Assembly: GCF_001277295.1 (NCBI RefSeq)
Contig: NZ_CP011456.1
Location: 1,550,001 to 1,614,000, forward strand
Source: Anabaena sp. WA102
GTDB lineage: Bacteria > Cyanobacteriota > Cyanobacteriia > Cyanobacteriales > Nostocaceae
DNA: 64,000 nt
Direction of reading: 5' to 3'
Shown: piece after piece, positions 35,277-43,661 of the stretch
Layout: every line of letters begins with the position of its first letter
Position numbering within the stretch: position 1 is the first letter of the stretch
Made by a program: the position numbers and the translations under genes
Notes under the pieces: generated by a model
The model's input: the letters and a program-made list of their open reading frames with translations, nothing else
Database searches by the model: none
What the model was told of the DNA's origin: nothing

Positions 35277-35383
35277 ATTTCTTTTTTTATCGAACCACAG
35301 AGAACACAGAGAACACAGAGAAAATGTCAAAATTATCTGCGTTTAATTTTTGATATTTCATCCTGAAAATCCTAAAATCCTGG

Positions 35384-38300
35384 TTATCCTGATTCGGACA
35401 TTTCTTTAATTATCTTCATTGTTTCCACACTCACGGTACAGACTCTCATTAATAAATCAATTACCTGTTCTTTGTAATCTGCGAAACGATAGGTATTGAA
35501 TTTTTCCGCAATGGTTGGATCTTTTGGTTTCTTTTCTTTATATTGATCTAATATCCATTCTAACGCACAACGATTACCTAGCATATATTCCCAAGCTATT
35601 TTCGGAATATTTTCTAATGTGGTGACATCATCTAAGATAATACTACCTTTGGTTTTATCGGCTTTGAGTTTTGGTTTGGGTGTTTTTTGATTGTCTTTTA
35701 AGGGAATATCAAGACGGGTTAAATTATAAGGTGTAACTGTTTCATAATTAATATGTAGTTCCATGAGTTGTTTTCCCCAATTAACCCATTTTTGGAAGTT
35801 TTCATAATAGGGTAAACGGGGAAATTCGCGTTTGAGGTTGAGTTCGTATTTGCTGCGATAAGCTGGGTTATGTAAGACTGCGTAGGTATAATGAAAGATG
35901 TCTATTTTGGTAATTGTTTGATCTTGGTAATGGGTTTGAATTTGTTTTAGTCCCCAGTCGGTTATATTATCAATGCGTTTTCCTTCTTTGTCGTAACGGT
36001 AAAGAGGAAAACATTGAGAACCACCTTGAGTTAGTAGATTTGGTACACAATCTACAGCCAATGCAAATGTTGGTAATTCTGTTCCAGTTTTAAACCAAAT
36101 AGCAATATTATGATGATTATAATTAGGAAAAATCTCCGCTTGTTGTCCAATTATATCTATAGGAATATATTCAAAATAAAGAAACTGTTTTATAAAAGGC
36201 CGCCAAGCTGATTTTACTATATTTACGCTGTCAAAAACTCCTTGCTTATCCTTTCTTAATTTATCTCTCTTTATTCTGGAACTCCACTTTATAAGATTTC
36301 TTTCTGAGAGAATTTTATCTAAAACTGGATTAGATTCATCTTTAATATCAGGTGTGCGATTATCTTTTTTATATTTAGACCATCTTTCTAATTCATGATT
36401 ATATTCATTGATAAAAAATTCCATCTTTGCTGCTAGATTATCTCTATCAAAATCATAAACCCACTCATCTCTATTTGTTGAAATTCCATTGGAGTATAGT
36501 TTAAATATTCTACCTTCAGGACAATCACTCTTATCAAATTTTGCTTCCTTGTTACAAAATGGAATTAAATCATCAAAATTATATTCTAATTGATTAACCC
36601 AACTATTATATTTGTCAGGAACAATATGAGTAAATTTAATATCAGAAAATTTTGAAGTTGATAAAAACTGCAATTTCTGTTCCGCAGTTATCAAACCTGG
36701 TAAATTAGAATAAAAAACCTTACAGTCACTTTTTGAGGAGTGATTTCTCTTTATCATGAAGCTAATAGCTACACCTAGCATAATATTAAACACATTACCT
36801 GATTTATCTCCAGTCCTAATATTTCCTCCTAAATCAATCACATAAATGTCACTAAAATCATCAGCTACAACTTTTCTAAAACCATCAAATGTTCCAGTAT
36901 GTATAAATGAAGAATTAGTTATAAATGCAACAATTCCGTTATCTTTTAGCCGATTTGTAGCCCATCTAAAAAAGCGAGAATACATATCATAAACTTTACT
37001 TTTTTGAGCTTTACTATGATGAACGTATGTATTTTTTATGAGTAAATCTATTGCCGTATAGCTTCTATTTCTATTATTATCGTTTTCATTTTGTTGATTT
37101 GCATTATAAGGAGGATTACCAATAATTACAGAAATAGTTCTATCATTCTGTCTTTTGATTCTTGCAGTATTCTCCACACTCATAGCAAACAAATCCATTT
37201 GCTTACCCGCAAAAGAAGTATTATCCAAAGTATCTACAAAACAAATATTTTCAAACTCCTCATACACCCCCATTTTCTGTTTATAGGTGTATTCAATATT
37301 CAAATTTGCAATATAATAAGGCAAAATTGCCACCTCATTACAATGAATTTCATGTTTATATTTGTGTTCTAAACTCTGCTTTGGTAAATAATCAATCAAC
37401 TCAGTAATAAAAGTCCCCGTTCCCGTCGCAGGATCTAAAATTTCGACATCTTTATCCGCTAACAACTTCCCAAAATGTTTATGAACTAAAAAATCTGTAC
37501 TTTCTATCATAAACCTAACAATTTCATTAGGAGTATAAACAATCCCCAACCTATCCGCAGCTTTGGGATTATATGCTTTGTAGAAATTCTCATATAAAGC
37601 TTTGAGAAACTTCTGTTTTTCTTGATGATTATAAATATTAGCCGCAGTGCGTCGAATAACTGCATAATATCTTTCAATCGTTCCCAGAGTATTTTTCTTC
37701 ACGCTTCCCGTAAAAAAGGTAGAAATTACCCTTTGTAATTCCCCCGCAATATTATTTTCTCTGTGAAATTGCGATTCATTAAAAATATTGATAAAAATAT
37801 CTTCCGTCAAAATATGCTGAATCATCATTTCCCGAATATCAAATAAACTGATTTCTGGGTTAATTGATTCCTTGCAAATTCCCCAAAACTTATCCCGCGC
37901 AGTTTGAAAAGATGTGTTATTTTCCCCTTGACAATCTATCAAATCTCTGAGAGAATTTAATACAGTGGGTAAATCTTGCTTAAAAATTTCTATCGCTTCC
38001 CGAAAATCCTTAACTTCAGGACGCACATAATTAATAAAATTGGTAATAATTCCATCTACTGCGTCAGCGTCGCGCATAGATACACGCATGGTTTCTGTGC
38101 TAGATTGAATTAAAACCGCAGTTTGGGAATCTTCAAATAAAATATTACTATCGGGATAACCTTTATTTAATTTCTTGGCAATTTCTTCATCTAATTTATC
38201 ATATTGATCCTTACTTTCCCAATAACCCCAATCTAACCGCAAAGCATCTTTAATTGTGCCATCGGGATAAACAAGTTTACCATTTGGTAATCTATAATCT

Positions 38301-38452
38301 AATTCAGGAATCAGTAAAAAATCTCTCGGTTTGCAATATTCATTGAGGAGATTTTGAAAAGCGACACGAATAGAAGTTTCTTTGCGAGAACCACCATATT
38401 GAATGATTTTTTCGACTTCGGCTTGATATTGAGTTACCAGGAGTCTAGACAT
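35384..38452 (-). CDS. Single-chain restriction-modification enzyme (type IIG/ISP-like, no helicase)
   Basis: 1022 residues. The N-terminus has a PD-(D/E)XK pattern (LIPELDYRLPNGKLVYPDG then LRLDWGYWESKDQYD). A helical spacer leads to an N6-adenine methylase with AdoMet motif DPATGTGTFI at ~340 and catalytic NPPY at ~444. The C-terminal ~450 residues (NRLKDNGIVAFITNSSFI, ...AYRSKYELNLKREFPRLPYY) form the target-recognition part typical of type ISP enzymes. The ISP helicase block is absent. The last residues MSESG and stop codon are encoded by a copy of the TGTCCGAATCAGGAT repeat, so the original 3' end may have been altered. Confidence 0.85.
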   Translation of the reverse strand: MSRLLVTQYQAEVEKIIQYGGSRKETSIRVAFQNLLNEYCKPRDFLLIPELDYRLPNGKLVYPDGTIKDALRLDWGYWESKDQYDKLDEEIAKKLNKGYPDSNILFEDSQTAVLIQSSTETMRVSMRDADAVDGIITNFINYVRPEVKDFREAIEIFKQDLPTVLNSLRDLIDCQGENNTSFQTARDKFWGICKESINPEISLFDIREMMIQHILTEDIFINIFNESQFHRENNIAGELQRVISTFFTGSVKKNTLGTIERYYAVIRRTAANIYNHQEKQKFLKALYENFYKAYNPKAADRLGIVYTPNEIVRFMIESTDFLVHKHFGKLLADKDVEILDPATGTGTFITELIDYLPKQSLEHKYKHEIHCNEVAILPYYIANLNIEYTYKQKMGVYEEFENICFVDTLDNTSFAGKQMDLFAMSVENTARIKRQNDRTISVIIGNPPYNANQQNENDNNRNRSYTAIDLLIKNTYVHHSKAQKSKVYDMYSRFFRWATNRLKDNGIVAFITNSSFIHTGTFDGFRKVVADDFSDIYVIDLGGNIRTGDKSGNVFNIMLGVAISFMIKRNHSSKSDCKVFYSNLPGLITAEQKLQFLSTSKFSDIKFTHIVPDKYNSWVNQLEYNFDDLIPFCNKEAKFDKSDCPEGRIFKLYSNGISTNRDEWVYDFDRDNLAAKMEFFINEYNHELERWSKYKKDNRTPDIKDESNPVLDKILSERNLIKWSSRIKRDKLRKDKQGVFDSVNIVKSAWRPFIKQFLYFEYIPIDIIGQQAEIFPNYNHHNIAIWFKTGTELPTFALAVDCVPNLLTQGGSQCFPLYRYDKEGKRIDNITDWGLKQIQTHYQDQTITKIDIFHYTYAVLHNPAYRSKYELNLKREFPRLPYYENFQKWVNWGKQLMELHINYETVTPYNLTRLDIPLKDNQKTPKPKLKADKTKGSIILDDVTTLENIPKIAWEYMLGNRCALEWILDQYKEKKPKDPTIAEKFNTYRFADYKEQVIDLLMRVCTVSVETMKIIKEMSESG

Positions 38453-38495
38453 AGCTGCACCACAAAATTTAAGTATATTTGTATTTTTAGGTTCT

Positions 38496-38663
38496 TAGAG
38501 GATGTTTGAAAAGTTTTTAATGTATAAATAAAACCCTCTCCAAACCTCTCCCCGCGTCGGGGAGAGGCTTTGAAACCCCCATTCCCTTGTAGGGAAGGGG
38601 GGAAGGGGGGTTAGGTTTCTAGAGATTATCGGTTTCATATAATACTTTCCAAACAACCTCTTA
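38496..38663. mobile_element. MITE-like repeat, second copy
   Basis: Starts TAGAGGATGTTTGAAAAG and ends CTTTCCAAACAACCTCTTA, inverse of each other. The interior holds CCTCTCCCCGCGTCGGGGAGAGG and CCCTTGTAGGGAAGGGGGG hairpins. The half copy at 43431 shares its GGTTTCTAGAGATTATCGGTTTC end. Confidence 0.7.
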
Positions 38664-38906
38664 TACTGGCTCTGTAATTTGATTTAAGTTAATATCCTCA
38701 ATCAAAGGAATATTTAACCCTAAACGTAAACGTAAAGCCAACCAATCACTTAGAGCTTCTCTCAATTCACGCCGACAACCTTCTAATGTTTTATAATTTG
38801 CCCATACTCCCTGCAAACCTGGAATTTCACCCCAATAAGTACCATCATCTTCAATAATTTCATAAACTGCTAATTCCATTGCTTTATCAATGTAACTTGC
38901 CAGCAT
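38661..38906 (-). CDS. HicB-like antitoxin, orphan
   Basis: 81 residues: AVYEIIEDDGTYWGEIPGLQ, GVWANYKTLEGCRRELREAL, SDWLALRLRLGLNIP, the partial RNase H-like HicB fold. No HicA toxin gene is visible on either side. Its 3' end touches the MITE at 38496-38663. Family assignment good, function as antitoxin unproven. Confidence 0.75.
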   Translation of the reverse strand: MLASYIDKAMELAVYEIIEDDGTYWGEIPGLQGVWANYKTLEGCRRELREALSDWLALRLRLGLNIPLIEDINLNQITEPV

Positions 38907-39142
38907 TTTTACTATTTCCTGTTAAGACGTAAATATTTCTTATGTTACAGCAGTTTTCATCTATTTAAACGATACTCTGAATAAGTCCATTTCTTTGTGC
39001 CTTGACCCTTTTGGGTTTACTCTGACGAGAGATACCTATCTACAGTGGTTGCATTTCACCAACTCAGAAAACTTTCAGATAGAAGCATTACGGGCTATAT
39101 ACAGGTTATAATTCTTTTTGCGGAGCAACTTTACAAAAATTT

Positions 39143-39466
39143 ATGAGTAATCCCCTTGTGCAAGCCTTTTTCGTAGGCAGAGCAGTAGCTGAAGTGATTA
39201 ATGAGCGCGTAGAAGTCGCCTTGACTGATGCTTTGAGTGAACTAGGCAAATTTGATGCTGAAACTAAAGAGCAACTACGCCAGTTTACAGAAGAAGTGAT
39301 GGCACGAGCTAATCGAGCAGCAGAATCGTCTGCAACTGGTACAACCACAGGTAATACTTCATCTGGTGGAGATACAGTAGACTTACAGACAGAAATTGAC
39401 GAATTAAGGGCAGAAATCGCTCTATTAAGAAGTGAATTGCAGAAGCATCGTAATGCTGCAAAATAG
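39143..39466 (+). CDS. Conserved cyanobacterial/plastid-type small protein
   Basis: 107 residues beginning MSNPLVQAFFVGRAVAEVIN. A helical region (~15-60) is followed by a Thr/Gly/Ser-rich linker and a terminal coiled coil DLQTEIDELRAEIALLRSEL. I recognise it as a widely conserved cyanobacterial protein (probably DUF6825) with no assigned role. It precedes the ABC1 kinase. Confidence 0.75.
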   Translation: MSNPLVQAFFVGRAVAEVINERVEVALTDALSELGKFDAETKEQLRQFTEEVMARANRAAESSATGTTTGNTSSGGDTVDLQTEIDELRAEIALLRSELQKHRNAAK

Positions 39467-39530
39467 GTAATGGGTAATGGGTAATGGGTAATAGGAATAG
39501 GTAATGGGTAATTGGTAATGTGAAAAAATA

Positions 39531-39757
39531 TTCTCCCCTACCTCCCCTACCTCCCCTACTTCCCCTACTTCCCCTACCTCCCCTACTTCCCCTACTTCCC
39601 CTACCTCCCCTACCTCCCCTACCTCCCCTACCTCCCCTACTTCCCCTACCTCCCCTACTTCCCCTACCTCCCCTACCTCCCCTACCTCCCCTACCTCCCC
39701 TACCTCCCCTACCTCCCCTACCTCCCCTACCTCCCCTACCTCCCCTACCTCCCTCCG
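39531..39757. repeat. 9-bp microsatellite CCTCCCCTA/CTTCCCCTA, ~25 copies
   Basis: Perfect or near-perfect 9-bp tandem units over ~225 bp, differing only by C/T at one position. Because 9 is divisible by 3, the plus strand is open as a Pro/Leu repeat in frame with the following ABC1 kinase, and the minus strand is open as a Gly-Glu-Val repeat. Such arrays change length by slippage. Confidence 0.95.
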
Positions 39758-39783
39758 TAACAACCCGACGGTATAAGAAAAAT

Positions 39784-41469
39784 ATGGAACAAGGTTACTC
39801 AGACAAAGCATACCGTTGGAATCGGGAAGAATACTCTAGCAAACGCCGCTTTGTGGATATTTGGTCTTTTGTCTTGACCTTGATGTTCAAAATTTGGCGC
39901 TATAACAAAGATTGGAGTTACTCCGGTGGTGTAACAGAATCTAAGCAAGCAGCTAGACGCAAAGCCCAAGCAATCTGGATTAGAACCACGTTTTTAGATT
40001 TGGGTCCGACTTTTATTAAGATTGGACAATTGTTTTCAACTCGTGCGGATATTTTCTCTGCTGAATATGTGGAGGAGTTATCTAAGTTACAAGATAGAGT
40101 CCCAGCATTTAGTTATGAACAGGTAGAAGGAATTATTGAGCAGGAATTAGGTAAGACTGTTCCCACACTTTTCCAAGATTTTGAACCTGTTCCCCTCGCT
40201 GCTGCTAGTTTGGGTCAAGTCCACAAGGCCACCTTGTATACTGGTGAGTCCGTAGTTGTCAAAGTCCAACGTCCAGGACTCAAAAAGCTGTTTGAAATTG
40301 ATTTAGGCATTCTTAAAGGTATTGCCCGCTATTTTCAAAATCATCCTAAATGGGGACGCGGCAGAGATTGGATGGGTATATATGAAGAATGTTGTCGCAT
40401 TCTCTGGGAAGAAATTGATTATCTGAATGAAGGACGCAATGCCGATACTTTTCGCCGGAATTTCCGCCCTTATGATTGGGTGAAAGTACCGAGGGTTTAT
40501 TGGCGTTATGCTACTTCTAGAGTAATTACTTTGGAGTATGTGCCAGGGATTAAAGTTAGTCAGTATGATGCTTTAGATGCTGCGGGTGTAGATAGAAAAG
40601 CGATCGCTCGCTATGGCGCACAAGCCTATCTCCATCAACTGCTCAATAATGGTTTCTTCCACGCTGACCCCCACCCTGGTAATCTGGCAGTTAGTCCCGA
40701 CGGCGCTTTGATTTTCTACGACTTCGGGATGATGGGAACAATTAAATCCAATGTCCGCGAAGGATTAATGGAAACCTTATTTGGTATCGCTCAAAAAGAC
40801 GGCGATCGTGTGGTAAAATCTCTAGTTGATTTAGGAGCGATCGCCCCAGTTGATGACATGGGACCTGTCCGTCGTTCAGTCCAGTTTATGCTGGATCACT
40901 TCATGGATAAGCCCTTTGAAAACCAATCGGTGGCAGCTATCAGTGAAGACTTGTATGAACTCGCTTATGATCAACCATTTAGATTTCCAGCCACTTTTAC
41001 CTTCGTCATGCGTGCCTTTTCTACCCTGGAAGGAGTCGGTAAAGGTCTAGATCCAGAATTTAACTTTATGGAAGTTGCCCAGCCTTATGCAATGCAGCTT
41101 ATGACAGATAACAGTAGTTCTGAGGGGAATAGCTTCTTGAATGAATTAAGTCGTCAAGCAGTCCAAGTTAGTAGCACTGCTTTAGGATTACCACGGAGAT
41201 TAGAAGATACCCTAGATAAAATAGAACGTGGGGATATCCGGCTGCGAGTTCGCTCCGTCGAAACTGAACGCCTGATCCGGCGGCAGAGTAATATACAACT
41301 GGCAATAAGTTATGCTCTTATTATCAGTGGTTTTACAATTGCTGGTACAATTCTCCTAGTTAGCCATTATGTCTGGTTAGCAAGCTTTATTGGTTTAATT
41401 GCCGCATCAGTTTCATTCATGCTGATTCGGTTGCTTTTACGCCTCGACCGTTATGATCGGATGTATTAA
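39784..41469 (+). CDS. ABC1/UbiB family atypical kinase
   Basis: 561 residues from ATG 39784 (MEQGYSDKAYRWNREEYSSK). Family motifs: KxGQ in FIKIGQLFSTRADIF, the alanine-rich loop LAAASLGQVHKA replacing the kinase glycine loop, VVKVQRPG lysine, HADPHPGNL catalytic loop, YDFGMMG. A C-terminal pair of membrane helices (~510-550) is present. Cyanobacterial and plastid ABC1Ks regulate prenyl-quinone and tocopherol metabolism. An in-frame GTG at 39520 would add a Pro/Leu repeat encoded by the microsatellite; I reject it as the start. PP2C follows 21 bp downstream. Confidence 0.93.
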   Translation: MEQGYSDKAYRWNREEYSSKRRFVDIWSFVLTLMFKIWRYNKDWSYSGGVTESKQAARRKAQAIWIRTTFLDLGPTFIKIGQLFSTRADIFSAEYVEELSKLQDRVPAFSYEQVEGIIEQELGKTVPTLFQDFEPVPLAAASLGQVHKATLYTGESVVVKVQRPGLKKLFEIDLGILKGIARYFQNHPKWGRGRDWMGIYEECCRILWEEIDYLNEGRNADTFRRNFRPYDWVKVPRVYWRYATSRVITLEYVPGIKVSQYDALDAAGVDRKAIARYGAQAYLHQLLNNGFFHADPHPGNLAVSPDGALIFYDFGMMGTIKSNVREGLMETLFGIAQKDGDRVVKSLVDLGAIAPVDDMGPVRRSVQFMLDHFMDKPFENQSVAAISEDLYELAYDQPFRFPATFTFVMRAFSTLEGVGKGLDPEFNFMEVAQPYAMQLMTDNSSSEGNSFLNELSRQAVQVSSTALGLPRRLEDTLDKIERGDIRLRVRSVETERLIRRQSNIQLAISYALIISGFTIAGTILLVSHYVWLASFIGLIAASVSFMLIRLLLRLDRYDRMY

Positions 41470-41490
41470 TTAATTGTTCACGAAAAATCT

Positions 41491-42219
41491 ATGAAACTTG
41501 AATCTACCGGTTGTACAGATCGGGGGCGTATTCGTGCTTATAATCAAGATTCCTACTATATTGATCCCGCAGGGCGATTCTTTATAGTCGCTGACGGGAT
41601 GGGTGGTCATGCAGGAGGAGAAGAGGCTAGTCGCATCGCTACTGCCGAAATTTGTGCATATCTAGAGCAAAATTGGCAATCCCCCGAATCTTCCTCAAAA
41701 CTCCTAGAACAAGCTTTATCCACTGCAAATAAAGCCATAGTTCAAGATCAGCAAAATCATCCTGAACGTGCTGATATGGGAACGACAGCCGTAGTAGTAG
41801 TTATCCGTCCATCTGAGTTACCTGTATGCGGTCATGTTGGTGATTCCCGTCTCTACCGTCTGCGAGAATCACAATTAGAACAAATTACAGAAGACCATAC
41901 ATGGATTGCCAAAGCCATGAAAATCGGTGATATTACTCTTGATGAAGCTAGGGTTCATCCCTATCGTCATGTTTTATCCAGTTGTTTAGGTAGGGAAGAC
42001 CTGAATCAGATTGATATTCAGCAACTAACTCTGGAAAATGGCGATCGCTTACTCCTCTGTAGTGATGGACTCACAGAAGAACTCATAGATCAGAAAATTT
42101 TTAACTACATCAACGACGCACCCAATTTAGAAAAAGCTGCTCACACCCTAGTTGAAGCTGCCAAAGAACAAGGTGGACACGATAATATTACCGTTGTCCT
42201 TGTGTCCGTAAAAGCCTAA
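41491..42219 (+). CDS. PP2C-type protein phosphatase
   Basis: 242 residues, a bacterial PPM/PP2C of the Stp/PphA class: DRGRIRAYNQDSYYIDP, FIVADGMGGHAGGEEASRIA (metal aspartate), CGHVGDSRLYRLR, LLLCSDGLTEELID and terminal GGHDNITVVLVSV. Dephosphorylates Ser/Thr. It follows the ABC1 kinase closely on the same strand. Confidence 0.95.
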   Translation: MKLESTGCTDRGRIRAYNQDSYYIDPAGRFFIVADGMGGHAGGEEASRIATAEICAYLEQNWQSPESSSKLLEQALSTANKAIVQDQQNHPERADMGTTAVVVVIRPSELPVCGHVGDSRLYRLRESQLEQITEDHTWIAKAMKIGDITLDEARVHPYRHVLSSCLGREDLNQIDIQQLTLENGDRLLLCSDGLTEELIDQKIFNYINDAPNLEKAAHTLVEAAKEQGGHDNITVVLVSVKA

Positions 42220-42999
42220 TTTTCCAGTCTCCTCTCGTTCCCATACTCTGTATGGGAATGAACTCCAGAAGGCTCTGCCTTCAACAACAGATTTAGGCAG
42301 AGCCTCTGTGATAGCATTCCCAGTCAGAGACTGGGAACGAGATGAACCCTTCCCCCTTGCCTAACTAAAAAAGTAAATATACTTAACAATTTGTTCAAAT
42401 TGAGCATTTTTTATATTAACAATTTGATAAAAATATTTTTAATCTCCAAAAATTACCACAGGAGCTTAAATTTCTATAATTTCCACAATTGACATATTGC
42501 ACCTTGTAGTATGTCTTAAATAAATAGCAAATAAGCGGTTAAGACATCAGATAATCAAAATCAGTGCCAAGCATAAAACTTGCCTGTGTCCTGATTTCTC
42601 ACCCATAACCTCTAAATAGCAACCAACCCATAACTACTGTAATTTAAAGAATCTCCACCAAAATCAAACCATCCAACTTGCACAAATCCGCTCTCTGCGG
42701 AGTTGATTCTTGTATCAATAGATTCAATACCAGCACATACCTCGGAAAAATAAATTCAAAAAGATGGGCAAATTGTCAAAGACTTGTTATCTTTCTTAAT
42801 ATAGAGAAACAAATGTTAAGCAAAATCTAGCCCAAGGATTACCTCTTCGGACTTTTATGTAATTCAACAGATTGCAAATAAAGGAACTAAGGAATTTAAA
42901 TAACAAGCAACAGCCTGTTTTACCTTTAAATACTGACTTCCAACTTTTCAATTCTGTTATCAATTTCGACTTTAAACCTTGTTTGTTTTGGAGTTCATT
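42220..42999. promoter_or_regulatory. Long nblA upstream region with a palindromic repeat
   Basis: 780 bp without a gene. 42234-42343 is a palindromic repeat with ends CTCGTTCCCA.../...TGGGAACGAG and internal GGCTCTGCC/GGCAGAGCC. Further on, 42506-42519 reads GTA-N8-TAA, one base from the NtcA consensus GTA-N8-TAC. nblA genes in related cyanobacteria are induced by nitrogen loss, so this site is plausible but weak. I see no clear -10 box. Confidence 0.4.
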
Positions 43000-43197
43000 A
43001 TGAATCAACGAACTGAACTATCTTTGGAACAGCAATTTAGCATTCGCTCCTTTGCTACACAAGTCCAACACATGAGCCACGAACAAGCTCAGGATTTTTT
43101 GGTCAAACTTTATGAGCAAATGGTCGTCCGTGAAGCAACTTACCAAGAAATGCTCAAACACCAATGGGGTCTAGAATCAGATCCCAATATGGCATAG
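43000..43197 (+). CDS. nblA: Phycobilisome degradation protein NblA
   Basis: 65 residues, MNQRTELSLEQQFSIRSFAT...SHEQAQDFLVKLYEQMVVRE, the helix-loop-helix NblA plan at normal length. NblA brings phycobiliproteins to the Clp protease during nitrogen or sulfur starvation. ATG 43000 chosen; an upstream in-frame start adds 7 residues unlike the family. Long upstream leader on the same strand. Confidence 0.93.
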   Translation: MNQRTELSLEQQFSIRSFATQVQHMSHEQAQDFLVKLYEQMVVREATYQEMLKHQWGLESDPNMA

Positions 43198-43661
43198 GGT
43201 TACGAATGAGTAACTTCTCCTGTATCGCAGTGGGCGACCTCCTTCTCTTGCTCGTTTCCAGACAGGAAAAAAGCTGGGGATGCTGGGGCGTTAACTTCGA
43301 TTACTACTACAGCATAGTGTAAATAGGTTGACACTCCCCGGTCCAAAGACGCGGGGATTCTATAGAGAGTTTCCCTTATAAGAATTTTAGATTTTAGATT
43401 TTAGATTTTAGATGAAAAAAATTTGGTATAAGAGGTTGTTTGAAAAGTATTAGATGAAACCGATAATCTCCAGAAACCTAACCCCCCTTCCCCCCTTCCC
43501 TACCTCTCCCTAGCCCTCTCCTTAAAGGCTACGGTGTACCACAAGTGGTATCTGCAAGGGTTGATGATGTATTTCATTTAAGTGCATACCGCTATATCAG
43601 GAAGGGACAGAAAATTACTTATGTTGTATGATAAAGGTTATACAGTCATCTGCCACAGATT
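43198..43661. repeat. Repeat-rich gap with partial MITE copy
   Basis: No gene. ATTTTAG copies at ~43383-43413, then a left-end MITE half (43431-43530) beginning AGAGGTTGTTTGAAAAGT and running into CCCCCCTTCCCCCC, without the matching right end. A CCCCGGTCCAAAGACGCGGGG hairpin lies at ~43338-43358. Confidence 0.65.

Noticed and set aside
38661..38906. Complete hicAB toxin-antitoxin pair
   Set aside because: No HicA-like frame exists within several hundred bases on either side.
39520..39783. Pro/Leu-rich N-terminal extension of the ABC1 kinase starting at GTG 39520
   Set aside because: It is the microsatellite read in a frame that happens to stay open (9-bp unit); the kinase starts with a normal family N-terminus at ATG 39784.
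39425..39811. Gly-Glu-Val repeat protein on the minus strand
   Set aside because: It is the complementary strand of the microsatellite, with no supporting start signal.
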